Part shown: positions 48,417-56,799 of the stretch, one piece after another
Layout of the letters: every line of letters begins with the position of its first letter
Position numbering within the stretch: position 1 is the first letter of the stretch
Origin: JACCXG01 sp963785755
GTDB taxonomy: Bacteria; Acidobacteriota; Vicinamibacteria; Vicinamibacterales; 2-12-FULL-66-21
Assembly (NCBI GenBank): GCA_963785755.1
Contig: CAWAXG010000003.1
Span: 16,545 to 80,544 of the forward strand
Direction: 5' to 3'
Length of the DNA stretch: 64,000 nt
Notes under the pieces: generated by a model
What the model saw: the letters and a program-made list of their open reading frames with translations, nothing else
What the model was told of the DNA's origin: nothing
The model's database searches: none
Translations under genes and position numbers: made by a program

Positions 48417-49360
48417 ACGCGCTGGTCACCGGCGCCGCCGGCTTCATCGGGTCGCATCTCATCTCAGCGCTGCTCGATCGGGGCGCGAACGTCACCGGCC
48501 TCGATTGTTTCATCGACTACTATCCGCGCGCGGTCAAGGAAGCCAACCTTGAGGGCAACCGGGGACGAGCGGGCTTCACGTTCGTCGAAGATCGGATTCA
48601 GGATGCGAATCTCGCGCAGCTCCTGACCGACGTGACGCACGTGTTTCATCTCGCGGCGCAGGCGGGTGTGCGTAAGAGCTGGGGGCGTGACTTCCGGATC
48701 TATACCGACAACAACGTCGATGCTTCGCAGCAGCTGCTCGAGGCGTGCGTCGGGCGCCCGCTGCATCGATTCGTGTATGCCTCGAGCTCCTCGGTCTACG
48801 GCGACAATGCCTCGATTCCGATGCGGGAAGACGCGCTCCCGCAGCCGGTCTCGCCATACGGGGTGACCAAGCTGGCCGCCGAGCAGCTCTGTTACCTGTA
48901 CCACGCGAACCACCGCGTGCCGGCCACGTCGGTGCGGTATTTCACCGTCTACGGGCCGCGGCAGCGGCCGGACATGGCGTTTCATCGCTTCCTGCGCGCG
49001 GCGATTGACGGCGATCCGATCGTGCTCTACGGCGACGGCGAACAGACCCGCGACTTCACGTTCGTGACCGATGCCGTCGCGGCAACCCTCGCGGCGGGCG
49101 AACGAGGCGTGCCCGGGCGCGCGTACAACATCGGCGGCGGTTCACGCGTCACCGTCAATGACGTGCTGAAGATTGTGGAGCGGCTCGTCGGGCGCCCGGT
49201 GCTGGTGCGCCGCGAGCCGGCGCAGAAGGGGGACATGCGCGACACGCATGCGGATACGACGCTGGCCCGCACGGATCTCGGGTTCGCGCCGGCCGTGTCC
49301 CTGGAACAAGGATTGGAATCGGAGTATCGATGGCTAGCGACTACACCCGCGCTTCGGTGA
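48413..49360 (+). CDS. NAD-dependent nucleotide-sugar epimerase/dehydratase
   Basis: 315 residues, extended SDR. The NAD loop is VTGAAGFIGSHLI at the N-terminus. The catalytic Tyr-x3-Lys is in PYGVTKLAAEQL (about residues 147-151), with Ser in YASSSSVYGD. RYFTVYGPRQRPDMAFHRF places it near the GalE / UDP-glucuronate epimerase group. The exact sugar is not determinable. The sugar nucleotidyltransferase and phosphomannomutase encoded 2-4 kb downstream would fit a surface-glycan pathway. Confidence 0.85.
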   Translation: MNALVTGAAGFIGSHLISALLDRGANVTGLDCFIDYYPRAVKEANLEGNRGRAGFTFVEDRIQDANLAQLLTDVTHVFHLAAQAGVRKSWGRDFRIYTDNNVDASQQLLEACVGRPLHRFVYASSSSVYGDNASIPMREDALPQPVSPYGVTKLAAEQLCYLYHANHRVPATSVRYFTVYGPRQRPDMAFHRFLRAAIDGDPIVLYGDGEQTRDFTFVTDAVAATLAAGERGVPGRAYNIGGGSRVTVNDVLKIVERLVGRPVLVRREPAQKGDMRDTHADTTLARTDLGFAPAVSLEQGLESEYRWLATTPALR

Positions 49361-50241
49361 AGCCGGCGGGTTTGACTGATCTGTTCGCACCGGCGATCGC
49401 GATCGCCGTGCTCGCCGTGCTCGCCGCGTGCGCGTCCGGGCCGCGGAAACCGCCGACCGGAACGCCGGAGCCGGACAAGTTCCTGTTCGATCGCGGCACC
49501 GAGGAACTGAACGACGAGGACTGGTTCACCTCCCGCGAATATTTCCGTCAGCTCGTCGACAGCTACCCCCAGAGCCCGTATCGCGGCGACGCGAAGCTCG
49601 GGATTGGCGATACCTACCTCGGCGAGGGGACGGCGGAAGCGTACGTGCTCGCGATCAACGAGTTTCGCGAGTTCCTCTCGTTCTATCCCACGCACCGGCG
49701 CGCCGATTACGCGCAGTTCAAGCTCGGGATGTCGCACCACTACCAGATGCGCGGACCGATGCGCGATCAGTCCGAAACCGTCGAAGCCATCCGTGAGCTG
49801 ACGGTCTTCGTCGAGCGGTATCCGAGGGCGTGCACGGGCGGCACGCAGACGGGTGCCCCCGGGGCCGCGGTCGTGGTGCAGCGCTGCAGCGATTTGCATC
49901 CCGAAGCCAGGAAGCGCCTTCGCGAGGCGCGGGACCGCCTCGGCGAGCACGAGCTCGGCGTCGGCGTTCAATACTTCCGGACCAAGTGGTATCCCGGGGC
50001 CATCGAGCGGCTGAAGCCGCTGCTCGAGAAGGACCCCGAGTTCACGCGCCGCGATGCCGCGCTGTTCTACCTGGCCGAGTCGTTCGATAAGGTAGGAAGG
50101 CCGGCTGAAGCTCTGCCCTATTACGACCGGCTGTTGAAGGAATTCGAGCACAGCGAGTTCCTGGAGCGCGCCAAATTACGCGCCAGCGACATCCGATCGC
50201 AGCTGGACAAGAAGAGTGGAGGGGCGTCCGATGAGTTCTGA
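49330..50241 (+). CDS. bamD: Outer-membrane assembly lipoprotein BamD
   Basis: 303 residues with a lipoprotein signal (VLAVLAACASG; lipobox LAAC, about residues 31-34). BamD-type TPRs follow: GTEELNDEDWFTSREYFRQLVDSYPQSPY, AINEFREFLSFYPTHRRADYAQFKLGM, and a C-terminal ALPYYDRLLKEFEHSEFLERAK. It joins BamA in inserting outer-membrane proteins, evidence for a diderm envelope. ATG 49330 lies 31 bases inside the epimerase gene. Confidence 0.9.
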   Translation: MASDYTRASVKPAGLTDLFAPAIAIAVLAVLAACASGPRKPPTGTPEPDKFLFDRGTEELNDEDWFTSREYFRQLVDSYPQSPYRGDAKLGIGDTYLGEGTAEAYVLAINEFREFLSFYPTHRRADYAQFKLGMSHHYQMRGPMRDQSETVEAIRELTVFVERYPRACTGGTQTGAPGAAVVVQRCSDLHPEARKRLREARDRLGEHELGVGVQYFRTKWYPGAIERLKPLLEKDPEFTRRDAALFYLAESFDKVGRPAEALPYYDRLLKEFEHSEFLERAKLRASDIRSQLDKKSGGASDEF

Positions 50242-50989
50242 GATCCGTGCGGTTCTGTCCATCGCCCTGATCTGTGGCGCCGGAGCCGCCGTGCAGGCCC
50301 AGGAAGCCGTCACCGCACGCCTGGCCGGTCTACCCAGGGACGTCGCTTGCGCACCGCTCTCCCCCGCCGTCCGTCCGGACATGCCGCTCAAGGTCGCCGC
50401 GGGCAAGGAACGGGTGAAAACGCTGTTCGGCAACGGCGACGCCCTCGTCATCACCGGCGGCACCGCGCAGGGCGTGCGCACTGGTGATGAATTCTTCGTC
50501 CGCCGGGTCGTGGCCGACAACTTCACCGAAGTGCCACGCGGCCAGAAGCCACCGATCAGCGTGCACACCGCGGGCTTGCTCCAGATCGTGGAGGCCCAGA
50601 CCGACGCCTCGATCGCCGTCGTCACATTCGGCTGCGATGGCGTTGCCGTCGGCGATTACCTCGAGCCCTTCCGGGCGCCTCCGACTCCCCCCGAGCTGGC
50701 AGGAGGAACCCCGGACTTCGCTCGACCCGGCCGGTTGATTCTCGGCGACGACCGGCGGCAGATCGGCGGCGCCGGTGAGTTCATGATCCTCGATCGCGGG
50801 AGCGATCACGGCGTGAAGCCTGGTCACCGGCTCACCATCTTCCGGCACACGCTGCCCGACGGCACCGGGCCCGTCTCGAACGTCGGATTGGCGACCGTGT
50901 ACGTGGTGCGGCCGGAGACGTCGATCGTGCGGATCGAGCAGTCAGTTGACGCGGTGTATGTCGGCGATCTCGTCGCGATTCACCGCTGA
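50231..50989 (+). CDS. Secreted protein of unknown function
   Basis: 252 residues from ATG 50231, with GGAGGGG six bases upstream. It has a signal peptide (VLSIALICGAGAAVQA-QE). The body is beta-rich with two similar segments: GDALVITGGTAQGVRTGDEFFVRR and GEFMILDRGSDHGVKPGHRLTIFR, each a hydrophobic-G-x-G-x-x-x-G-x-x-x-G-x-x-x-x-(V/I)-x-R pattern, which suggests an internal duplication. I do not recognise a named family. It overlaps the bamD end by 11 bases and the convergent pgsA end by 48. Confidence 0.65.
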   Translation: MSSEIRAVLSIALICGAGAAVQAQEAVTARLAGLPRDVACAPLSPAVRPDMPLKVAAGKERVKTLFGNGDALVITGGTAQGVRTGDEFFVRRVVADNFTEVPRGQKPPISVHTAGLLQIVEAQTDASIAVVTFGCDGVAVGDYLEPFRAPPTPPELAGGTPDFARPGRLILGDDRRQIGGAGEFMILDRGSDHGVKPGHRLTIFRHTLPDGTGPVSNVGLATVYVVRPETSIVRIEQSVDAVYVGDLVAIHR

Positions 50990-51565
50990 CGCGCTGGCGG
51001 CCGCGGGTTCGCGGCCGAGCAGGACATGATTGAAGCGGCGGTAGTAGTCGACGGCTGAGGCGACTGCCGTGAACACCGCGACCCACAACGCAAGTTTCCC
51101 GAGCGTCAGAAACAGCGGCATCTCTTCGCTCGCCAGGATCAGCAGCAGAATCGCGACGACCTGAGACGCCATCTTGAACTTCCCCAGCGGGGAGGCCGGG
51201 ATCGCCACGCCGCGGGAGTGCGCCAGGCTGCGCAGCACCGTCACCGCGAACTCACGCCCGAGCACGATCGCGACGATCCACGCCGGCGCGAGGTCCATCT
51301 GCACGAGCGAGACGAGCGCCGCTGTGATCAGCAGCTTGTCCGCCAGCGGATCCATCAATTGCCCGAGCGCGGTCACCTGTTTTCGCCGGCGGGCAAGATA
51401 TCCGTCGAGCCAGTCGGTCAACGAAGCCACGCCGAAGATGGCGGCGCCGAGTACTTCCTTCTTGATCCCGAGGATCACCGGCCCCTCGAACTTCGTCAGC
51501 AGTACGACGACGAGCAGCGGAACCAGGAAGATCCGGCCGAGCGTCAAGGCATTCGGAAGGTTCAT
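50942..51565 (-). CDS. pgsA: CDP-diacylglycerol-glycerol-3-phosphate 3-phosphatidyltransferase
   Basis: 207 residues with several membrane helices. The CDP-alcohol phosphatidyltransferase motif is complete: DWLDGYLARRRKQVTALGQLMDPLADK (Asp residues at about 51, 54, 72 and 76). It starts MNLPNALTLGRIFLVPLLV, as PgsA does. It makes phosphatidylglycerophosphate in the inner membrane. Its 3' end overlaps the convergent plus-strand gene. Confidence 0.93.
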   Translation of the reverse strand: MNLPNALTLGRIFLVPLLVVVLLTKFEGPVILGIKKEVLGAAIFGVASLTDWLDGYLARRRKQVTALGQLMDPLADKLLITAALVSLVQMDLAPAWIVAIVLGREFAVTVLRSLAHSRGVAIPASPLGKFKMASQVVAILLLILASEEMPLFLTLGKLALWVAVFTAVASAVDYYRRFNHVLLGREPAAASASAVNRDEIADIHRVN

Positions 51566-51663
51566 CCGGTCCTATTGTCTCACCTCGAGCCGTGGCGTGG
51601 GCGCAGAGTCGAGCTTGACCCGTAGTCCGGCGTTCGTCGTGCGATGTATCATGACAAGTTGCT

Positions 51664-52791
51664 ATGAAGGCCATCCTGCTTGCGGGGGGAAAGGGCACGC
51701 GGCTCAGGCCCCTCACGGTTCATACCCCGAAACCGATCGTCCCGATCTTCAACCGCCCGTTTCTCTACTATCAGATCGATCTGCTGCGTCAGGTCCCGGA
51801 AATCGACGAGGCGATCCTCAGCCTCAACTATCAGCCGCGCCGGATCGAAGAGATCTTCGGCGAGGGTGAAGGACTGGGCATCCGCCTCCGTTACGTCGTC
51901 GAGCCGATCCCGCTCGGCACGGGGGGCGCGATTCGCTATGCGGGCGATCAGCTGACCGAATCGGTCGTGGTGTTCAACGGCGACGTGCTGACCGAGGTCG
52001 ACCTGGGCGCGGTTCTCCGCCTGCATCGCGAGCGGCGTGCGAAAGCGACGATCGTCCTGACGCCGGTCGAGAATCCGCGCGCCTACGGCCTCGTCGAGAC
52101 GGATCCGCAGGGCAATATCCGCCGATTCCTGGAGAAGCCGGGCGAGGACGAGATCACGTGCAACACGATCAACGCGGGCATCTACGTGCTCGAGCCGGAG
52201 ACGTTCGAGCGCATTCCGAAAGACACCGCGTGGTCGATCGAACGCAGCTTCTTCCCGTCGCTGATCGAGCGAGGGGAAACGTTCGTGGCCTATGTCTACG
52301 ACGGCTACTGGATCGACATCGGCACGCCGGCCAAGTATCTGCAGGTCCATCGCGACATCATGGACGGCCGCTACTCGGCGCCTCCGTTCGCGGGCAGCGC
52401 CGCCACCGCCCCTGGCCGGAGCGAGGCGGAACGGGAGCGAAAAGGGCCTGCCCTGAGCGAGGCGGAGCCGAGTCGAAGGGCGTTTGTCGCCGAGCGCGCG
52501 CGCGTCGAGGACGGCGTCGAGCTGCACGGCCCCTGCTTCATCGATGACGCGGCGGTGATCAAGGCGGGCGCGAAGATCCTGCCCTATGCGGTCATCGGCC
52601 GGAACACCCACGTCGAGGAAGCGGCGGTCGTCGAGAACTCGATCGTCTGGCCCAACGGCTGGATCGGCCGCGAGGCGCACATCGCCGGGTCGATTCTCGG
52701 CCGCAACTGTCACATCGGCCGGAATGCCGCCCTCGTGCACGGCGCCGTGCTCGGCGACAAAACGGTCATTACCGACTACAGCAAGCTATGA
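51664..52791 (+). CDS. Sugar-1-phosphate nucleotidyltransferase
   Basis: 375 residues. The N-terminal GT-A-like domain begins MKAILLAGGKGTRLRPLTVHTPKP (nucleotide loop) and has VVFNGDVLTEVDLGAVL and DGYWIDIGTPAKYLQVHRDI. The C-terminus is a left-handed beta-helix (AAVIKAGAKILPYAVIGRNTHVEEAAVVENS). It most resembles mannose-1-phosphate guanylyltransferases. Between the domains, about residues 248-276 (SEAERERKGPALSEAEPSRRAF) are encoded by an in-frame REP-type insertion. The downstream phosphomannomutase starts four bases before its stop. Confidence 0.88.
   Translation: MKAILLAGGKGTRLRPLTVHTPKPIVPIFNRPFLYYQIDLLRQVPEIDEAILSLNYQPRRIEEIFGEGEGLGIRLRYVVEPIPLGTGGAIRYAGDQLTESVVVFNGDVLTEVDLGAVLRLHRERRAKATIVLTPVENPRAYGLVETDPQGNIRRFLEKPGEDEITCNTINAGIYVLEPETFERIPKDTAWSIERSFFPSLIERGETFVAYVYDGYWIDIGTPAKYLQVHRDIMDGRYSAPPFAGSAATAPGRSEAERERKGPALSEAEPSRRAFVAERARVEDGVELHGPCFIDDAAVIKAGAKILPYAVIGRNTHVEEAAVVENSIVWPNGWIGREAHIAGSILGRNCHIGRNAALVHGAVLGDKTVITDYSKL
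52446..52481 (+). repeat. REP-type element inside a coding sequence, copy 2
   Basis: GCCTGCCCTGAGC (52446-52458) through TCGAAGGGC (52473-52481), with an internal GGCGGAGCC. The first 13 bases are identical to the reverse complement of the copy at 7468-7498, and TCGAA-GGGC also recurs. It is inserted in frame in the interdomain linker of the nucleotidyltransferase. Confidence 0.75.
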
Positions 52792-54320
52792 GCATCAACC
52801 CCTCGATTTTCAAGGCCTATGACGTCCGCGGTCTCTATCCCTCCGAGGTGAACGAAGACGCCGCGCGGTTGATCGGCCGCGGGTTCGTGAGCTACCTGCA
52901 AGCCAGGCGGATCGCCGTGTCGCGTGACATGCGGCTCTCCTCCCCCTCGGTCGCGGCGGCGTTCATCGACGGCGCGCGCGCGCAGGGCGCCGACGTCGTC
53001 GACTACGGGATGATGGGCACCGACATGCTCTATTACGCGGTCGCGCGCGACGGCCACGACGGCGGCGCGCAGATCACGGCGTCGCACAACCCGAAGGAAT
53101 ACAACGGCATCAAGATGGTGCGGAAGGAAGCGTTTCCGCTGAGCGGGGACGCCGGGATCGGCGATATCCGCGACATGATCGTCACCGGGCGGCTCCCGAA
53201 AGAAGCGGGCACGCCGGGCGGGTTGTCGCAGCAGCAGATCGTCGGCGACTACATCGAGAAGGTGCTGTCGTTCATCGATCCGTCGATCATCAAGCCGTTC
53301 AACGTCGTCCTCGACGCGGGCAACGGCATCGCCGGCATGCTGGCGCCGCGCCTCTTCAAGAGCCTGCCCGTCCGTACGACCGGCCTGTGCATGGAGGTCG
53401 ACGGCACCTTCCCGAACCACGAGGCGAACCCGCTCATCGAGGAGAACCGCAAGGACATCGTCGAGCGCGTGAAGGCCGACAAGGCGGACATCGGCATCGC
53501 CTGGGATGGCGACGCGGATCGCGTGTTCTTCATCGACGGGACCGGCGAGTTCGTCGCCGGCGACTTCGTGACGGCGCTGCTCGCCGAGGCGTTCCTGATC
53601 AAGCATCCGGGCGCCAAGATCGTCTACGACGTTCGCGCCAGTTATGCGGTGAAGGATATTGTCGCCAAGTACGGCGGCACGGCGCTGATGAACCGCGTCG
53701 GTCACGCGTTCTTCAAGCGCCGGATGCGAGAGGAGAACGCCATCTTCGGCGGCGAGGTGACCGGCCACTACTACTTCCGCGACTTCCACTACGCCGACAA
53801 CGGCTTCATCCCGGCGCTGCTGATCCTGGAGCTGATGTCGCGCAAGGGGCAGACCCTGGCCGAGCTGCTGGCGCCGCTGCGCGAGAAGTACTTCATCTCG
53901 GGAGAAATCAACACGCGGGTCAGCGACATGAGCGTCAGTCAGGAAAAGCTGGACGGCCTCGCCGCGATGTACACCGAGGGCCGGGTCTACACGCTCGACG
54001 GCGTCTCAGCCGAGTTCCACGACTGGCATTTCAACGTCCGTGCGTCCAACACCGAACCGCTCCTCCGTCTGAATCTGGAAGCGACGGCGCCGGACAAGAT
54101 GGAAGAGAAGCGCGACGAGGTGCTGGCGTTTATTCGGTGCTTGATCTGGGGGCTTCGCCGCCAGACCCCCTACGCCGTCGCTCGCGGCGGGCACCGCCGC
54201 GCGGATGCGTGGCTTCCGCCTTTCAGGCGGAAGATGCTACGATCGCCGAATCAGTGCGGGCTTAGCATAGTGGTAATGCCCTGGCTTCCCAAGCCAGTTA
54301 GACGGGTTCGATCCCCGTAG
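52788..54320 (+). CDS. Phosphomannomutase/phosphoglucomutase with run-on tail
   Basis: The family part is about 450 residues: NPSIFKAYDVRGLYPSEV, the phosphoserine loop QITASHNPKEYNGIKM, the metal loop IAWDGDADRVFFID, GGEVTGHYYFRDF and the phosphate-binding RASNTEPLLRLNLEA. It interconverts hexose 6- and 1-phosphates and, next to the nucleotidyltransferase, probably supplies GDP-mannose-type sugars. Homology ends at DEVLAFIR (about 54140). The frame then runs about 60 codons through a hairpin array and most of the tRNA-Gly gene to TAG 54318-54320. The tail is unlikely to be native: the original stop was probably lost to the repeat or is hidden by a base error. Confidence 0.88.
   Translation: MSINPSIFKAYDVRGLYPSEVNEDAARLIGRGFVSYLQARRIAVSRDMRLSSPSVAAAFIDGARAQGADVVDYGMMGTDMLYYAVARDGHDGGAQITASHNPKEYNGIKMVRKEAFPLSGDAGIGDIRDMIVTGRLPKEAGTPGGLSQQQIVGDYIEKVLSFIDPSIIKPFNVVLDAGNGIAGMLAPRLFKSLPVRTTGLCMEVDGTFPNHEANPLIEENRKDIVERVKADKADIGIAWDGDADRVFFIDGTGEFVAGDFVTALLAEAFLIKHPGAKIVYDVRASYAVKDIVAKYGGTALMNRVGHAFFKRRMREENAIFGGEVTGHYYFRDFHYADNGFIPALLILELMSRKGQTLAELLAPLREKYFISGEINTRVSDMSVSQEKLDGLAAMYTEGRVYTLDGVSAEFHDWHFNVRASNTEPLLRLNLEATAPDKMEEKRDEVLAFIRCLIWGLRRQTPYAVARGGHRRADAWLPPFRRKMLRSPNQCGLSIVVMPWLPKPVRRVRSP
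54148..54234. repeat. Array of three small hairpins before tRNA-Gly
   Basis: In order: GGGGGCT/AGACCCCC; CGCGGCGG (54183-54190) with CCGCCGCG (54194-54201) over a 3-base loop; and CTTCCGCC (54213-54220) with GGCGGAAG (54226-54233) over TTTCA. It resembles a REP cluster and may also end phosphomannomutase transcription. A TACGAT (54238-54243) just after it could be the tRNA -10 box. Confidence 0.65.
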
Positions 54321-55476
54321 CCCGCTCCACTCGACTCCTTCCCTCGCAATTACTTCTGCTCGGCGGCCTCTGCGCGTGTCCAAAATGTCTCCAAAATTTT
54401 CCGCGAGTTCGAGGCCGGACTGTCGTCCATCGAGCAACCGGATCGCGTCTTCCGTTGCCGCGGGACTCAGGTGCATGTAGCGCTGCGTCGTCGACAGGTC
54501 CGCGTGGCCGGCCAGCTCCTGGATGGCCCGCGCCGGGGCGCCCTTCATCGCCAGGTGCGAACAGAACGTGTGCCGCAGGATGTGTACGCCCTGCTGGATC
54601 CCCGCGACGCGCTGAGCCCCACGCACGGCCTTGATGACCCGATCGCGTGTGACCGGCGAGCCGTCCGGCAGGCACAAGACGCGCTCGCCTCGGAGGTGTC
54701 GAGCGGTCTTCAGTGCCGCCGTCAGTCGCTGCGTCATCGGGAGCTGGCGTGACCGCCCCCCTTTCGGCACCGTGACGTGTCCGAGCCAGTCGGATCGCTC
54801 GCACGGTGAGACGGCGCGCCGCCAGGTCGATATCACGCCATTCGAGCGCGATGATCTCCCCGAGCCGCAACCCCGCATCACCACCTGCCAACACCATCAG
54901 ATATGCGTCCGTTCCGCGCTTGCGCGCGACCGTCAGCAGCCGCTCGTACTGATCGAAGTCGTGAAACCCCATCGTCTTCTTGGGATTCGGCAACAACTTG
55001 ATCGTGCACGGCAGCCGCTGAAGCTCGCCCCACTCCACCGCTCTCTTCAGCAACGTGCTCAGCACCGTCAGCACGTTGTTGACGGTCTTCGGTGCGCGCT
55101 CCGACAGCGCCAGCTTCAGCCGCTGCACCTGTTCGTTCGTGATCGCGTCGAGACGCTTGGGACCGAGCGTGGGCACCAGATGCCATTTCAGGATGGATTC
55201 GATGCTGGCAATGCCGCTCGGCTTGTGACGGTTCGCCCGTGCGTGACCATCGACGAATCTCGGCGCGAACGCTTCGAGTGTGGGCACCTCCCTGTTCGCC
55301 GCCGGCGGGCCGTGTTGCAGCAGGTACCGCTCACGATCCTGCGCCCATCGCTGCGCCGACGATTTCGAGAAGCGGGCCGCGCGTTTCCGCTCTCGATATT
55401 GACTGCCGTCGGGAAGCCGGATCGTGATGTCGACTTCCCAGCCCCCGCTTCGATACGGTCGTAGTGTGACGCTCAT
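54237..55476 (-). CDS. Tyrosine recombinase/integrase at tRNA-Gly (one frameshift)
   Basis: About 412 residues when joined. The N-terminal part has an AP2-like arm domain (YRSGGWEVDITIRLPDGSQ) and a core-binding helical domain (GPKRLDAITNEQVQRLKLAL). The catalytic domain has Arg in GGDAGLRLGEIIALEW and, after the break, the HxxR of HILRHTFCSHLA, His in AGHADLSTTQRYMHL and the Tyr nucleophile (RYMHL). An extra base near 54793-54796 breaks the frame just before the HVTVPKGG strand. The last 30 codons are antisense to the tRNA (GLRGSNPSNWLGKPGHYHYA), so the host tRNA supplies the C-terminus. Typical of an integrative element at attL. Confidence 0.88.
54256..54329 (+). tRNA. tRNA-Gly (anticodon CCC)
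   Basis: A full cloverleaf: acceptor GCGGGCT with AGCCCGC, D-stem GCAT/ATGC around AGTGGTA, anticodon stem CTGGC/GCCAG around TTCCCAA (anticodon CCC), T-stem ACGGG/CCCGT around TTCGATC, discriminator T and an encoded CCA. It is read through in antisense by the adjacent integrase frame and in sense by the phosphomannomutase run-on, and it is the likely attachment site of the element to its right. Confidence 0.95.
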
Positions 55477-55482
55477 CGCCGT

Positions 55483-55743
55483 TTACTCCTCCGGCGATGG
55501 CGCGCGCTTCTGGTCGAGCCAGTGTAGCAGGTCGTCCGCGCGGAGCAGGACGCGGCGGCGAATGCGGATGACGCCCGGCAGGTGACGCCGCTCGATCATC
55601 GCGTAGATCGCCCGACGTGTGGTGCGCAGCAACGTCGCGGCCTCGTCGACGGTCAGCAGCAACGGAAGCGAGTCGCGAGGGCGACTCGCAGACGCGCGCC
55701 GGTCATCGAAGTCGCTCCCGCCATTGTCGACAGTGGATTGCAC
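55483..55743 (-). CDS. AlpA/excisionase-type helix-turn-helix protein
   Basis: 86 residues. The MerR-like HTH_17 domain is LPLLLTVDEAATLLRTTRRAIYAMIERRHLPGVIRIRRRVLLRADDLLHWL, typical of excisionases and AlpA-type activators beside phage integrases. It ends six bases before the integrase start, so the two are co-transcribed. A palindrome, GGTGACC-TGA-GGTCACC, lies 46 bases upstream of its start and may be its operator. Confidence 0.85.
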   Translation of the reverse strand: MQSTVDNGGSDFDDRRASASRPRDSLPLLLTVDEAATLLRTTRRAIYAMIERRHLPGVIRIRRRVLLRADDLLHWLDQKRAPSPEE

Positions 55744-55785
55744 GACGCACCTCCAACCGCGGACGAATCATGACGACGGGTCTGG

Positions 55786-55980
55786 CGCGGTGACCTGAGG
55801 TCACCACGCAGACCCGGATCGATTGCATGATTCGCGGACGTATCGTCGCGCGAACGGTCAACCAAGGGTTTTGAACGAAGAGAACGAACCGTGACCTGAG
55901 GCCGCCGATTCGTGTGCTCCGCATCGGGCGATACAGAGGGGGCTGCGAGACGCAACCGTCGAAGAGAAACTGAGAGTAAC
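55786..55980 (-). repeat. Direct repeat copy 1 with paired GTGACC sites
   Basis: From 55821 to 55980 it aligns without gaps to 56835-56994 (offset 1014; about 130 of 160 bases identical by eye). It carries site A GGTGACCTGAGGTCACC (55789-55805) and site B CGTGACCTGAGGCCGCC (55890-55906), 101 bases apart. It lies directly upstream of the alpA-like gene. The rest of the gap from 55744 to 56322 shows no credible gene; it also has a GCGCAAA/TTTGCGC hairpin near 56096-56110. Confidence 0.8.
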
Positions 55981-56322
55981 GCTGTCCATCCCTGGCGTCA
56001 AGAGTCGTGTCCACGGCCGTCGAGAATTGCGTACACGAGGTTGGCGGGCGTGCGGTCACGGCTGCCGGCCGCGCGTAGCCCCGGGGGCCCCCAAAAGCGC
56101 AAACTTTGCGCGTTGTGGTGGGCCTGCGCGGGCGGAGCAGCGCGGAGGCCCTTGAGCGCGCAGACGCGAACCGAAAATGCGGATCGCGACGCCCCTGGCA
56201 GTCGTTCACGAGTTCGCGCAACGGGTACGGCTTGAAACGCAGGTCGAAGCGGACTTCACGAAGTGCGATCTCGAGTCGACTCAGACACCAGGGAATTGAG
56301 AGTTGGTGGATGCCTGGCCGGA

Positions 56323-56544
56323 ATGTACATTACGCATGTGACCTTCACGATCGAGCTCGAACGCGAAGAAGACGGTCACTGGGTGGCCGAGGTTCCCGAC
56401 CTGCCCGGCGTGCTGTGCTACGGGCAGGATCGTGATGAAGCGGTGGCCGGCGTCCAGGCGCTTGCGCTCCGCGTTATTGCCGAACGTCTCGAGAACCGGG
56501 AAACGCCAGCGGAGTTTCTCAACGTTACGTTCCAGGCGACGTGA
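56323..56544 (+). CDS. hicB: HicB-family antitoxin
   Basis: 73 residues. The HicB half-RNase-H fold is MYITHVTFTIELEREEDGHWVAEVPDLPGVLCYGQDRDEAVAGVQALALRVIAERLENRE, with the conserved PDLPGV turn. It has no C-terminal DNA-binding domain. It normally neutralises the HicA mRNA interferase, whose broken gene overlaps its stop (GTGA at 56541-56544). ATG 56323 starts the fold; the open frame runs 20 codons further upstream without homology. Confidence 0.88.
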   Translation: MYITHVTFTIELEREEDGHWVAEVPDLPGVLCYGQDRDEAVAGVQALALRVIAERLENRETPAEFLNVTFQAT

Positions 56545-56735
56545 GCAACTGGCCCAGAGGGCGGCGGGTTCGTTAAGCGTCAATCGGGCTCGCACGGCAC
56601 GCTCTCTCGACCTGATCGGCCGGACTTCGTTTCGCCTGTCATGACGACGAGGAACTGGGCCGGCGCATTCTTGCCCGAATCGCTAAGCACACCGGCCTGA
56701 CACCCAGCGAACCTGTAGCCGAGGGAGGGCACCCA
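56541..56735 (+). pseudogene. hicA: Broken hicA toxin gene
   Basis: HicA pieces remain in order but in different frames: VSNWP at the GTG 56541; then VKRQSGSHGTLSRPDRPDFV (the catalytic His region, GSH); then HDDEELGRRILARIAKHTGLTP. The expected ALLRIGW segment between the first two pieces is missing (a small deletion), and one T appears lost in GTTTCG near 56630. The toxin cannot be made as written, although hicB is intact. A single sequencing error would not repair it. Confidence 0.75.
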
Positions 56736-56799
56736 GAGCCGCGTCGTAGAGTGGCCGCGCGCACGCGCCGAAAGCGAGCGCACCGACCAGCGCCATCAG

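Noticed and set aside
55744..56322. Coding frames through the 160-bp repeats (both copies give similar minus-strand peptides)
   Set aside because: The shared peptide reflects shared DNA; the frames have no ribosome site or domain, and substitutions are not concentrated at third positions.
56337..56348. A fifth GTGACCTT site at the start of hicB
   Set aside because: Only eight bases match, it lies inside the coding sequence and it lacks a partner at 101 bp.
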